A stretch of DNA of 64,000 nucleotides from Flavobacterium filum DSM 17961 (GCF_000425465.1 NZ_AUDM01000006.1:107184-171183); one strand, 5' to 3'; positions 53,782 to 62,782 are shown, counted from the first letter of the stretch. The notes: generated by a model from the letters alone, not told the origin. Numbers and translations: made by a program.

Positions 53782-54199
53782 TAATGATTGAAATTAAAAG
53801 ATTAAATACAATCAAGAATTGCAACCCAACAAAAATTAATAATGAAAATATAGTTCTTAAATTATAATCAATAGAATCAAAAATGGAAGATGAATTTATT
53901 TTACCTAAATAATAGAAAAACACTCCTAAAAAAATCAACGAACCATAAACATGAATTAAGGAGAGTATTGAAATGAATTGAATTTCAAAAAAATTAAAAA
54001 TGAAGTATATCAATCCTGTAATGAAAAATATCAAACAAAATAAAATATAAGCATGCTGAAAAGTAATTACATAATAAGTATCGTGAACATTTATAACGAA
54101 TGTTTCCTTTTTATCTACTATAAAAGACAAAATCAAAAATGAAATTGCAGCTAAAAGCAATAAAAAATAAGGTTTGTTTTTAAGTAATTCTAAAATCAC
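53753..54199 (-). CDS. Small membrane protein with cytochrome-oxidase-subunit-I-like motif
   Basis: A 148-residue protein with four membrane helices. The segment VHDTYYVITFQHAYILF resembles the HDTYYVVAHFHY motif of haem-copper oxidase subunit I, but the histidine ligands of the copper site are not clearly present and the rest of the oxidase is missing. It is probably a stand-alone member of a small flavobacterial membrane family. Its last residues LSISATQ and the stop are encoded by the GCTGAG repeat. Function is unknown. Confidence 0.6.
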   Translation of the reverse strand: MILELLKNKPYFLLLLAAISFLILSFIVDKKETFVINVHDTYYVITFQHAYILFCLIFFITGLIYFIFNFFEIQFISILSLIHVYGSLIFLGVFFYYLGKINSSSIFDSIDYNLRTIFSLLIFVGLQFLIVFNLLISIIKKLSISATQ

Positions 54200-54227
54200 A
54201 AATCGTTATTCATCTATCGTTAATAAA

Positions 54228-54830
54228 TCACCCCGGAATAATCTCCACCTCAGCATTGGCATTAAACAAATACAACTTTCCGGTTTTTACTTCCAAACAT
54301 TCATAACGTTTAACCCGAAGTCCTTTTTTTTGAAAAACTCTTCCATTTTTAATTCTAAAAAAACTACCAGAAGGTACTTCGTGAATAAAATGAATATCCG
54401 GTTTTCGTTCGTCAAATTGCTTTAAAGCAAAAGCCAATCGTGCATCGGTATCGCTACTAGCCGTTGGATTTCTAAAATGATTGGCTATCAAAGGCAAAAC
54501 CGAATTCGGAAAAATCTCCGGCCGAATAAACGGAATCATCAACCGTTGAAACGTAATTTTCCACTCATTTCCGTGTGGCTTGATGTTTCTGCCATATTTT
54601 TCAAAAGCAGCCAAATGAGCAATTTCATGAACCAGTGTAATCAAAAAACGGTATTTATTCAAATTGGCATTCACCGTAATTTGATGTTTCCCCGAAGGAT
54701 GTCTTCTATAATCACCATGCCGAGTTACCCGTTCATTCACAATTTTTAAATGAACCGAATTGGTTTTGATTAACTCAAAAACCGGTTCAACCGCGTGTTC
54801 AGGGAGATATTTTAAGAGGACTTCGCTCAT
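54228..54830 (-). CDS. SprT-like zinc metalloprotease-type protein
   Basis: A 200-residue protein with the zinc-binding motif HEIAH in FLITLVHEIAHLAAFEKYG and a downstream histidine in PHGNEWKITFQRL, as in SprT/Spartan-type domains. The N-terminus SEVLLKYLPEHAVEPVFELI is well conserved in flavobacterial relatives. The C-terminal 60 residues form a small beta domain (SFFRIKNGRVFQKKG) without zinc-ribbon cysteines. The substrate is unknown; the SprT family is linked to protein-DNA crosslink processing in eukaryotes, but that is not established here. Confidence 0.82.
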   Translation of the reverse strand: MSEVLLKYLPEHAVEPVFELIKTNSVHLKIVNERVTRHGDYRRHPSGKHQITVNANLNKYRFLITLVHEIAHLAAFEKYGRNIKPHGNEWKITFQRLMIPFIRPEIFPNSVLPLIANHFRNPTASSDTDARLAFALKQFDERKPDIHFIHEVPSGSFFRIKNGRVFQKKGLRVKRYECLEVKTGKLYLFNANAEVEIIPG

Positions 54831-54846
54831 TTAATTGTTGAAATAA

Positions 54847-55524
54847 TTACGGCGTAGATGAACTTACTTGCAACACTTTTCCATTAAAATATTTATTTCC
54901 GTTTAACGAAAAATCATAAATATAATCGGCCATTTCTTTAGCTGAAAGTGGAGCTTGATAGCCTGGAAATGCTTCTTGTAACATTTCAGTTTGAACGGCT
55001 CCTAATGCCAAAACATTAAAGGAGATGCCTTGTTCTTTGTATTCTTCTGCCAATAATTCCGATAACGTAATCACCGCTCCTTTACTGGAAGAATAGGCTG
55101 CCAAACCGGAAAATTTCATGCTTCCTTGAATGCCTCCCATAGAACTAATCGTAACCACATGACCGCCTTTTTGCATAAAAGGTAAACAAACCCGAGTTAA
55201 ATTTGCCACAGCAAATACATTCACCTGATATACTTTTTCAAAATCGGATTGGGTGAGTTGCGAAAAAGGTTTGAGTACCAAACTTCCGGCATTGTGAATA
55301 ACTATATCCACTTTTTTCCAAGCTTGCGACAAAAAATCGGTTACTTGATGCAATCCTTTTTCATCTGATAAATCAACGGAAAGACAAGTTATATTGGAAT
55401 GTTCAATTAATTCTTTTGGCGTTTTTCGGGAAATGGCCAAAACCTGATGGCCTTCATTCGCAAATTGTAAAGCCAGTTCAAATCCAATGCCACGAGATGT
55501 TCCGGTAATAATGATGTTTTTCAT
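54847..55524 (-). CDS. Short-chain dehydrogenase/reductase
   Basis: A 225-residue NAD(P)-dependent oxidoreductase. The cofactor motif is TGTSRGIGFELA (residues about 7-18), NAG is in VIHNAGSL, the catalytic serine lies in ISSMGG, and YSSSKGAVI carries the active-site tyrosine and lysine. The substrate is unknown. It follows the acyl-CoA dehydrogenase gene on the same strand, beyond a terminator. Confidence 0.87.
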   Translation of the reverse strand: MKNIIITGTSRGIGFELALQFANEGHQVLAISRKTPKELIEHSNITCLSVDLSDEKGLHQVTDFLSQAWKKVDIVIHNAGSLVLKPFSQLTQSDFEKVYQVNVFAVANLTRVCLPFMQKGGHVVTISSMGGIQGSMKFSGLAAYSSSKGAVITLSELLAEEYKEQGISFNVLALGAVQTEMLQEAFPGYQAPLSAKEMADYIYDFSLNGNKYFNGKVLQVSSSTP

Positions 55525-55551
55525 ACCTTTTTTTATAAGTGCTAAAAATAC

Positions 55552-55585
55552 AAAAACCCTTTAAGATAGCACTCAAAGGGTTTTA
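55552..55585 (-). terminator. Rho-independent terminator after the acyl-CoA dehydrogenase gene
   Basis: Ten-bp stem AAAACCCTTT / AAAGGGTTTT with a 12-base loop and a T run on the minus strand. Confidence 0.85.
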
Positions 55586-55610
55586 AAATATGTTGATTTG
55601 TGAAAAATTT

Positions 55611-56747
55611 CTAAACCAAACCTCTCGAAATCACTATGCGTTGAATTTCAGAAGTTCCTTCATAAATCTGTGTAATTTTAGAATCACGCATCATACGTTC
55701 TACATGGTATTCGGCTACATAACCATTTCCACCGTGAATTTGAACGGCTTCATTAGCTACTTCCAACGCAATTTCAGATGCGTATAATTTGGCCATCGCA
55801 CCGGAATGAGCAATGTCTTTTCCTTCATCTTTTTCACAAGCGGCTTTCATTACTAATAATTTTGCAGCTGTAATTTTTACATACATATCCGCTAATTTAA
55901 AAGCAATAGCCTGGTGTTTGAAAATTTCTTTCCCGAATGCTTTTCGCTCTTGCGAATATTTCAAAGCTAATTCATAAGCACCTGTAGCAATTCCTAATGC
56001 TTGTGACGCAATTCCGATTCTACCGCCGTTCAAAACATTCATGGCAAAAGCAAACCCAAAACCATCGGCACCAATTCTATTCTCTTTTGGTACTTTCACA
56101 TCCGTAAACATCAAGGAATGGGTATCACTTCCGCGGATTCCCATTTTCTTTTCTTTGGGACCAATTTCAAAACCTGCCCAACCTTTTTCTACTATAAACG
56201 CATTGATTCCTTTGTGGCCTTTTTCAATATCGGTTTGAGCGATAACTAAATAAGTAGAAGCCGTTCCGCCGTTGGTAATCCAGTTTTTAGTTCCGTTTAG
56301 TAAATAATAATCACCTTTGTCGATAGCGGTTGTTTTCTGCGAAGTCGCATCACTTCCGGCTTCCGGTTCAGACAAACAAAAAGCACCAATTACTTCCCCT
56401 TTGGCTAAAGGCACTAAATATTTCATTTTTTGCTCTTCAGAACAATATTTTTCCATTCCGGCACAAACCAATGAATTGTTTACCGACATGATTACAGCTG
56501 CTGAAGCATCTACTTTGGCAATTTCGGTCATGGCTAAAACATACGAAACACTATCTAATCCGGCACCACCGTATTTTGGATCAACCATCATTCCCATAAA
56601 TCCTAATTCGCCCATCATTTTCACTTGTTCGGTAGGAAATTTAGAATGTTCGTCGCGTTCAATTACGCCGGGTAATAATTCTTGTTGAGCAAAATCTCTG
56701 GCTGCTTGTTGAATCATCAATTGTTCTTCGGTAAGATTGAAATCCAT
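55611..56747 (-). CDS. Acyl-CoA dehydrogenase
   Basis: A 378-residue FAD-dependent enzyme. Motifs are AFCLSEPEAGSDA (FAD/substrate loop), YLLNGTKNWITNGG, GIRGSDTHSLMFTDV and the C-terminal IYEGTSEIQRIVISRGLV, which contains the catalytic-position glutamate of short/medium-chain enzymes. It catalyses the first dehydrogenation in fatty-acid or branched-chain amino-acid degradation. The strong similarity to butyryl/isovaleryl types does not fix the chain length. A full -33/-7 promoter lies upstream. Confidence 0.94.
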   Translation of the reverse strand: MDFNLTEEQLMIQQAARDFAQQELLPGVIERDEHSKFPTEQVKMMGELGFMGMMVDPKYGGAGLDSVSYVLAMTEIAKVDASAAVIMSVNNSLVCAGMEKYCSEEQKMKYLVPLAKGEVIGAFCLSEPEAGSDATSQKTTAIDKGDYYLLNGTKNWITNGGTASTYLVIAQTDIEKGHKGINAFIVEKGWAGFEIGPKEKKMGIRGSDTHSLMFTDVKVPKENRIGADGFGFAFAMNVLNGGRIGIASQALGIATGAYELALKYSQERKAFGKEIFKHQAIAFKLADMYVKITAAKLLVMKAACEKDEGKDIAHSGAMAKLYASEIALEVANEAVQIHGGNGYVAEYHVERMMRDSKITQIYEGTSEIQRIVISRGLV

Positions 56748-56786
56748 ATCTGTTAATTTGAAGGTTTGTTTTTATAAATTTGAGGG

Positions 56787-56817
56787 CAAAAATAGTACAA
56801 TTACCACTAATTCTCAA
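56787..56817 (-). promoter_or_regulatory. Promoter of the acyl-CoA dehydrogenase gene
   Basis: On the minus strand TTG (56815-56817) and TATTTTTG (56787-56794) are separated by 20 bases, matching the Bacteroidota consensus. The leader is about 35 bases. Confidence 0.65.
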
Positions 56818-56838
56818 ACGTTTTCGTATTTTTAAGCC

Positions 56839-57906
56839 ATGTTTAAAGAATCCTATCAAGTTGTTGGTGTCATGAGCGGTACTTCGCTCGACGGAATTGA
56901 TTTAGCTCACCTTTATTTTTCGCTTGAAAACGGCGTTTGGAACTATCAAATTGGGAATTGTCAAATGGTTTCATACCCTAATGATTGGTTAAACAAATTG
57001 AAGCAGGCCTTACATTATTCGAATGAAGAATTGCAAAATCTCAATAATGATTATACCCAATATTTAGGCAAAATTATATGCGATTTCGTTCAAGAAAATT
57101 CACTTAAAAACCTAGACGCAGTGTGTAGTCATGGTCACACGATTTTGCATCAACCTCAAAACGGATTGACGTTACAAATTGGGAATTTACCCGAAATCGC
57201 GACTATTACGAACCAAACTGTAATATGCGATTTCAGAGTTCAAGATGTGGAATTGGGTGGTCAAGGAGCTCCGCTAGTTCCGATTGGTGATAGGATGTTA
57301 TTTTCTGAATACGATTATTGTTTGAATTTAGGTGGATTTTCGAATGTTTCTTTTGAAGAAAACGGAAAACGAATTGCTTTTGACATTTCACCTGTAAATA
57401 CGGTTCTAAATTTTTATGCCAATCAAATGGGTTTTGATTATGATGACAAAGGCGAAATAGCTCATTCGGGAAAGATCAATACTGTTTTATTAGAAAAATT
57501 AAATCGAATTGATTTTTATCATACAAAATATCCGAAATCGCTTGGAATGGAATTTGTAAATGGCACAGTTCTGCCATTAATGGAAGAATTTTCAATTGAA
57601 ATTGAAGATAAATTAGCCACATTTATTGAACATATTGCCCTTCAAATTGCTTTGGCTTTGCTAAAAAAATCAGGAAAATTGTTGGTTACAGGCGGTGGTG
57701 CCTATCATCTTTTTTTGCTGGAACGAATGAAATATTATTTACATGAAATGGAAATCGTTGTTCCTGATACTAAAACCTTAGAATTTAAAGAAGCGTTGAT
57801 TTTTGGATTATTAGGTGTTTTGCGATTGCGAAATGAAGTCAATGTTTTGAGTAGTGTTACAGGTGCAAAAAATGACCATTGTTCCGGTTTTGTATATAAA
57901 CCTTAA
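56839..57906 (+). CDS. anmK: Anhydro-N-acetylmuramic acid kinase
   Basis: A 355-residue sugar kinase that converts recycled anhMurNAc to MurNAc-6-phosphate. The first ATP motif is GVMSGTSLDGIDLAHL, followed by SHGHTILHQP, the aspartate segment QTVICDFRVQDVELGGQGAPLVP region, CLNLGGFSNVS and a C-terminal LLVTGGGAYHLFL. A little shorter than E. coli AnmK (369, from memory). It belongs with mpl in the peptidoglycan recycling pathway, though the genes are 46 kb apart. Confidence 0.94.
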   Translation: MFKESYQVVGVMSGTSLDGIDLAHLYFSLENGVWNYQIGNCQMVSYPNDWLNKLKQALHYSNEELQNLNNDYTQYLGKIICDFVQENSLKNLDAVCSHGHTILHQPQNGLTLQIGNLPEIATITNQTVICDFRVQDVELGGQGAPLVPIGDRMLFSEYDYCLNLGGFSNVSFEENGKRIAFDISPVNTVLNFYANQMGFDYDDKGEIAHSGKINTVLLEKLNRIDFYHTKYPKSLGMEFVNGTVLPLMEEFSIEIEDKLATFIEHIALQIALALLKKSGKLLVTGGGAYHLFLLERMKYYLHEMEIVVPDTKTLEFKEALIFGLLGVLRLRNEVNVLSSVTGAKNDHCSGFVYKP

Positions 57907-57967
57907 CTTGTAAATAAAACTCTTGAAAACTTTAGTAAAAAAACAAAATAAATTGATTTTGTTGAAT

Positions 57968-57975
57968 TAAATTTG
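57968..57975 (+). promoter_or_regulatory. Putative -7 box for the amino-acid dehydrogenase gene
   Basis: TAAATTTG matches TAnnTTTG, 18 bases before the ATG at 57994. No well-spaced TTG is present. Confidence 0.45.
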
Positions 57976-57993
57976 CATCACAAATAAACTAAA

Positions 57994-59220
57994 ATGAAAG
58001 AATTACTCAAAAAATTTGAGAATAAAGAACCTGAAATAATTTTTAATTGGAAAGACCCTGAAACGGATGCAGAAGGATGGACAGTGATCAACTCACTTCG
58101 TGGGGGTGCAGCGGGAGGCGGAACCAGAATGCGAAAAGGCCTGGATATGAACGAAGTGTTATCGCTAGCCAAAACAATGGAAGTAAAATTTTCGGTATCA
58201 GGACCCGCCATTGGTGGTGCTAAATCCGGAATAAATTTTGATCCAAACGATCCTCGCAAAAAAGAAGTTTTGCAACGCTGGTACAAAGCTGTTTCTCCTT
58301 TATTAAAAAGTTATTACGGTACTGGAGGCGACTTGAATGTAGATGAAATCCATGAAGTAATTCCAATCACAGAAGAATGTGGGGTTTGGCATCCACAAGA
58401 AGGAGTTTTTAATGGTCATTTTAAACCCACAGAAGCAGACAAAATCAACCGAATTGGTCAACTTCGTCAAGGAGTAATCAAAGTAATTGAAAATCCTAAA
58501 TTTTCGCCAGATGTAAACCGAAAATATACTGTTGCCGATATGATTACCGGTTTTGGTGTTGCCGAAGCCGTTCGCCATTATTATGATATTTATGGCGGAA
58601 GTGTAGTTGGCAAAAAAGCTGTTGTACAAGGTTTTGGAAATGTTGGCTCAGCTGCTGCATTTTACTTAGCTGATATGGGTGCAAAAATTGTTGGAATCAT
58701 CGACCGTGAAGGTGGAATTATCAATAAAGATGGTTTTACTTTTGATGAAATTAAACGATTATTTCTTAACAAAGACGGCAATAAACTGGTTGCCCCAAAC
58801 ATGATTCCATTTGAAAAAATCAATCAACAAATCTGGAACATTAATGCTGAAATTTTTGCTCCTTGTGCTGCTTCTCGATTGGTTCAAAAAAGCCAAATTG
58901 ATCAAATGATTGCTTCCGGATTAGAAGTGATTTCAAGCGGTGCCAATGTGCCTTTTGCTGATAAAGAAATATTCTTTGGCCCAATTATGGAAGAAACCGA
59001 CTCTAAAGTAAGTTTAATTCCTGACTTTATTGCCAATTGCGGTATGGCACGTGTTTTTGCCTATTTTATGGAAAAGAAAGTTCAAATGACGGATGAAGCG
59101 ATTTTTTTTGACACTTCAGAAACCATCAAAAAAGCAATTGAAAAAACGCATGCTTTACATTCATCCAAAACAAATATTAGTGCAACTGCATTTGAAATAG
59201 CCCTAAAACAATTAACTTAA
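57994..59220 (+). CDS. Glu/Leu/Phe/Val-family dehydrogenase
   Basis: A 408-residue NAD(P)-dependent oxidative deaminase. The substrate domain shows GGAAGGGTRMRKGL, the catalytic-region lysine in GGAKSGI and TGGDLNVDEI. The Rossmann part has VVQGFGNVGSAAA. The sequence is longer than typical leucine dehydrogenase (about 365) and shorter than glutamate dehydrogenase (about 447), so I leave the preferred amino acid open. It is followed 13 bases later by nhaD, suggesting shared transcription. Confidence 0.9.
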   Translation: MKELLKKFENKEPEIIFNWKDPETDAEGWTVINSLRGGAAGGGTRMRKGLDMNEVLSLAKTMEVKFSVSGPAIGGAKSGINFDPNDPRKKEVLQRWYKAVSPLLKSYYGTGGDLNVDEIHEVIPITEECGVWHPQEGVFNGHFKPTEADKINRIGQLRQGVIKVIENPKFSPDVNRKYTVADMITGFGVAEAVRHYYDIYGGSVVGKKAVVQGFGNVGSAAAFYLADMGAKIVGIIDREGGIINKDGFTFDEIKRLFLNKDGNKLVAPNMIPFEKINQQIWNINAEIFAPCAASRLVQKSQIDQMIASGLEVISSGANVPFADKEIFFGPIMEETDSKVSLIPDFIANCGMARVFAYFMEKKVQMTDEAIFFDTSETIKKAIEKTHALHSSKTNISATAFEIALKQLT

Positions 59221-59233
59221 AAAATAGCTCAAA

Positions 59234-60610
59234 ATGGCTTTATTAATTATACTTTTATTTGTTATCGGATATATGTCGATAACACTTGAACATCCTTTAA
59301 AATTGGATAAAACAGTCCCTGCTCTGTTAATGGCAGCTGTTATGTGGGCTTTTTTATCATTTGGTTTCAACAACGGATGGTTATCTGTAATAGATGCTCA
59401 CGGACATGTTTTCAATATGAACGAGGGAAGCATTGAACACAATCATGAAGGCTTTCTAGAAAATTTGATGCATCATTTTGGTAAAACGGCTGAAATTTTG
59501 ATTTTCTTAATTGGTGCAATGACAATAGTTGAAATTATTGATTTACACAGAGGTTTTGACGTCATTAAAAACAGAATAAAAACAACCAATAAAGTTCGTT
59601 TATTATGGACAATGGGAATTGTTGCTTTTATCCTTTCTGCTATTATTGACAACTTAACCGCAACTATTGTTCTTATCACTTTACTCAGAAAATTAATTCC
59701 AAAGAGAGAATACAGAATTTGGTATGCTTCTCTAATTGTTATTGCCGCCAATGCCGGTGGAGCATGGTCTCCTATTGGTGACGTAACAACTACCATGTTA
59801 TGGATTGCCAATAAAGTGACCGCCGTTGGATTGTCAGAATATGTAATTGTTCCTTCAATTGTATGTTTTGTTGTACCGTTTTTAATCGCTTCAAGATTAA
59901 AACCTTTTCAAGGATCAACTGAGCGTAAAGCGTTTGGCGTAAATGAAGAATCAGAGCGACTATTGAGTAGCAAAAAAATGCTTTACATTGGTTTAGGAGC
60001 GATTGTTTTTGTTCCGGTCTTTAAAATGATTACCGGACTTCCACCTTATGTTGGAATGATGTTTAGTTTAGGTTTTGTATGGTTAGCGTCAGAATATGTT
60101 ACCCCATTCGACAATTTTAATAAAAATGACAAACATCTTTATTCAGGTCATAAAGCATTGACTAAAATTGAGTTTTCAAGTATTTTATTCTTCTTAGGAA
60201 TTTTAATGGGGGTTGCAGCTCTAGAAAGTATGGTATTTGGCCAAATCAACGGAAATGATACAGGAACACTTCGCTATGCCGCAGAATCCTTGTCGAATGC
60301 TGTACCAAACATGGATATTGTTGTAATTTTACTTGGAATTTTATCTTCTGTAATTGACAACGTACCACTTGTTGCCGCCTCAATGGGAATGTTCACGTTT
60401 GAAGTTGATAATCCTATTTGGCATTTTATTGCTTATTCAGCAGGAACAGGTGGTAGCATGCTTATCATTGGCTCTGCAGCAGGTGTGGCGGCTATGGGAA
60501 TGGAAAAAATAGATTTCATTTGGTACTTAAAAAGAATTACTTGGATTGCATTTGTTGGATTCTTAGCCGGTGCTCTTACTTTTATGTTCATAGAACATTA
60601 TGTTAGATAA
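59234..60610 (+). CDS. nhaD: NhaD-type Na+/H+ antiporter
   Basis: A 458-residue membrane protein with about 12 helices. Typical NhaD motifs are LIGAMTIVEIIDLHRGF, AIIDNLTATIVLI, ANAGGAWSPIGDVTTTMLW and SVIDNVPLVAASMG. It expels Na+ in exchange for H+. The second extracytoplasmic loop (about residues 50-85) is histidine-rich (DAHGHVFNMNEGSIEHNHEG), which I do not usually associate with the family. Confidence 0.93.
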   Translation: MALLIILLFVIGYMSITLEHPLKLDKTVPALLMAAVMWAFLSFGFNNGWLSVIDAHGHVFNMNEGSIEHNHEGFLENLMHHFGKTAEILIFLIGAMTIVEIIDLHRGFDVIKNRIKTTNKVRLLWTMGIVAFILSAIIDNLTATIVLITLLRKLIPKREYRIWYASLIVIAANAGGAWSPIGDVTTTMLWIANKVTAVGLSEYVIVPSIVCFVVPFLIASRLKPFQGSTERKAFGVNEESERLLSSKKMLYIGLGAIVFVPVFKMITGLPPYVGMMFSLGFVWLASEYVTPFDNFNKNDKHLYSGHKALTKIEFSSILFFLGILMGVAALESMVFGQINGNDTGTLRYAAESLSNAVPNMDIVVILLGILSSVIDNVPLVAASMGMFTFEVDNPIWHFIAYSAGTGGSMLIIGSAAGVAAMGMEKIDFIWYLKRITWIAFVGFLAGALTFMFIEHYVR

Positions 60611-60670
60611 ACAATTAATTTTAATACTTTAGCGTTATATACTTAAATCAATTAAAAAACGAAATCAATT

Positions 60671-61369
60671 ATGCAAATAGATAGTTTAGCTGGACAAGAA
60701 AACAATCCGTTTATTGAATCTAACCAACCCGTAGAAAAAACATTATCCATTTGGGAGTTAATCACTAGTGGTGGAATTGGCGGACAACTCATCATGATTA
60801 CATTGGCTTTATTGTTGTTTTTTGCTTTATATCTTTATTTTGAAAGACTTATGGCTATAAATGCCGCTTCCAAAATTGATATTAATTTTATGAATAACAT
60901 TAAAATGAATATCCTTAACGGAAAACTAGATGCCGCCAAAATGCTATGTGCCCAAACCAATTCGCCTGTTGCTCGTTTAACCGAAAAAGGAATTTCACGA
61001 ATTGGAAAACCTTTAGAAGATATTAATACAGCTATTGAAAATGCAGGGAAACTTGAAATTTATAAATTAGAAAAAAACGTAAGTATGCTTGCTACTATTT
61101 CCGGAGCCGGACCAATGATTGGTTTCCTTGGAACCGTAATTGGTATGATTCTTGCCTTTCATAAAATGGCTAGCGGTGGCGGACAAATTGAAGTAGGTGC
61201 TTTAGCCGAAGGAATTTACACTGCCATGACCACAACAGTAGCAGGTTTAATAGTTGGTATTGTAGCATTTATCGGTTACAATCACTTGGTGGTAAAAACA
61301 GACAAAGTAGTACACCAAATGGAAGCCAATGCAACTGATTTCCTTGACCTTTTAAACGAACCGTCTTAA
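60671..61369 (+). CDS. exbB: ExbB/TolQ/MotA proton-channel protein
   Basis: A 232-residue inner-membrane protein with three helices: one at about 37-57 (MITLALLLFFALYLYF) and two later, ATISGAGPMIGFLGTVIGMI and AMTTTVAGLIVGIVAFIGY. These are the conserved proton-channel motifs. It converts proton motive force for TonB-dependent outer-membrane transport. exbD follows 1 base later. Confidence 0.94.
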   Translation: MQIDSLAGQENNPFIESNQPVEKTLSIWELITSGGIGGQLIMITLALLLFFALYLYFERLMAINAASKIDINFMNNIKMNILNGKLDAAKMLCAQTNSPVARLTEKGISRIGKPLEDINTAIENAGKLEIYKLEKNVSMLATISGAGPMIGFLGTVIGMILAFHKMASGGGQIEVGALAEGIYTAMTTTVAGLIVGIVAFIGYNHLVVKTDKVVHQMEANATDFLDLLNEPS

Positions 61370-61370
61370 T

Positions 61371-61763
61371 ATGAATATCAGAGGAAGAAACAAAGTATCA
61401 CCCGAATTCAATATGTCGTCTATGACGGATATTGTGTTTTTGTTGTTAATTTTCTTCATGCTAACATCCACCATGGTAACCACTAACGCATTGGATTTAG
61501 TATTGCCAAAAGCAAAAGGAAAAACAGATAGTAATAAAAACATTTCGGTAAGCATTAATAAAGATTTAGAATTTTTTATTGACAAAGACAAAGTACAAGA
61601 AGCCGATTTAGAAGCCAAATTACTAGCTTTGTTTTCGAATAAAGAAGATAAAGCTCTAATCTTAAGAGCCGAAGAAGGTGTGCCAATTGAAAAAGCAGTC
61701 AATGTGTTAGACATCGCCAACCGCAACCAGATTAAAGTGGTATTGGCAGTTCGACCAAAATAA
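61371..61763 (+). CDS. exbD: ExbD/TolR biopolymer transport protein
   Basis: A 130-residue protein with a single N-terminal helix containing the essential aspartate in FNMSSMTDIVFLLLIFFML. The periplasmic domain follows (DLVLPKAKGKTD onward). It partners ExbB and TonB. The structured repeat copy C is inserted between its stop and the tonB gene, an odd interruption of an operon. Confidence 0.94.
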   Translation: MNIRGRNKVSPEFNMSSMTDIVFLLLIFFMLTSTMVTTNALDLVLPKAKGKTDSNKNISVSINKDLEFFIDKDKVQEADLEAKLLALFSNKEDKALILRAEEGVPIEKAVNVLDIANRNQIKVVLAVRPK

Positions 61764-61768
61764 TAAGA

Positions 61769-61909
61769 AGCTAATCCTGCTTTTCGCTACAAGCTTTGGC
61801 TCAAAAACCTTTTTTTCTAAGGTCCGGCAGGAGCTTCCTTTGGTCGCTCTGCCAAACCAAGAAAAAATAGGTTTTTTTTCACCAAAGGCTTTCCGCTACA
61901 ATCAGGGCT
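61769..61909 (+). repeat. Dispersed structured repeat, copy C, inside the exbB-exbD-tonB cluster
   Basis: A 141-base element with the same ends as copy B (AGCTAATCCTGC ... ATCAGGGCT). It has a long AT-rich hairpin (AAACCTTTTTTTCT / AGAAAAAATAGGTTT) whose sequence differs from copy B but keeps the pairing. The loop keeps GGTCGCTCTGCC. Two direct boxes of the form TTGTAGCGGAAAGC are seen on the minus strand near the two ends. Confidence 0.82.
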
Positions 61910-61922
61910 AAAACGAGAAACT

Positions 61923-62759
61923 ATGAAATATTTAGAAACCGAATACGAAAAAAAATCATTTGCCATTACTACAACAATTATGGCAGTGTTGCTTTTATTA
62001 GTTATTTTTCTCGGATTAACCTACATGGATCCGCCGCCGGAAAATGGAATCGCTATTAACTTTGGTAATACCGACGCCGGTTCAGGAAACACCAACACAA
62101 CAGAACCGGTAAAAACAGAACCTAGAGAGGTAACCGAACAACCGGTAGAAGAAGCAACTTCTGAACCTACCACTCCTAGTAAAGCCTCAGAAAATGTAAT
62201 TACTGCCGATAATGAAGCAACCATTGCCTTAAAAAAACAGAAAGAAGAAGCAAAAGCTAAAGCTAATGCCGAAGCAATAGCAAAAGCAGCCGAACAGAAA
62301 AAAAAGAAAGAAGAAGCAGATAAAAAAGCAAAATTAGATGCTCTAATTGGTGGCGTAAAAAAATCTGATGGTAAAACTAGCGAAGGAGACGGAACATCAA
62401 ATAATCCGGGTAATCAAGGAAAAATTGATGGAAGCATCTATTCCAACAGTTACTACGGTAGTGGTAAAGGAACTGGAACAGGCAACGGAGCATGGGGCTT
62501 AAACGGAAGACGACTTTCCAGTCCGGGTGCCGTAAAAGCCGAATGTAACGACGAAGGAACTGTTGTGGTTGAAGTAAAAGTAAGCAAAAGCGGTACCGTT
62601 ACCAATGCCAAATTTAGCCCAAGCGGTTCTAATACAACAAGTCGTTGCTTGCAAGATGCTGCTATAAAATCAGCATATAAATACCGTTGGAATGATGACG
62701 ACAAAGCACCAGACGGACAAATTGGGTTTATTGTGTTTAATTTTAGAAACGGAGAATAA
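61923..62759 (+). CDS. tonB: TonB-family energy transducer
   Basis: A 278-residue protein with one N-terminal helix (ITTTIMAVLLLLVIFLGLTY), an extended periplasmic linker with Pro/Thr/Glu and then Lys/Ala/Glu-rich helical sequence (about 50-150), a Gly/Asn/Ser-rich stretch, and a C-terminal TonB-like domain (about 200-278: GTVVVEVKVSKSGTVTNAKF, CLQDAAIKSAYKYRWN). It transmits ExbB/ExbD energy to outer-membrane receptors. Repeat copy C precedes it and a terminator follows. Confidence 0.92.
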   Translation: MKYLETEYEKKSFAITTTIMAVLLLLVIFLGLTYMDPPPENGIAINFGNTDAGSGNTNTTEPVKTEPREVTEQPVEEATSEPTTPSKASENVITADNEATIALKKQKEEAKAKANAEAIAKAAEQKKKKEEADKKAKLDALIGGVKKSDGKTSEGDGTSNNPGNQGKIDGSIYSNSYYGSGKGTGTGNGAWGLNGRRLSSPGAVKAECNDEGTVVVEVKVSKSGTVTNAKFSPSGSNTTSRCLQDAAIKSAYKYRWNDDDKAPDGQIGFIVFNFRNGE

Positions 62760-62782
62760 CAAATTAAAAATTTATATATTTT

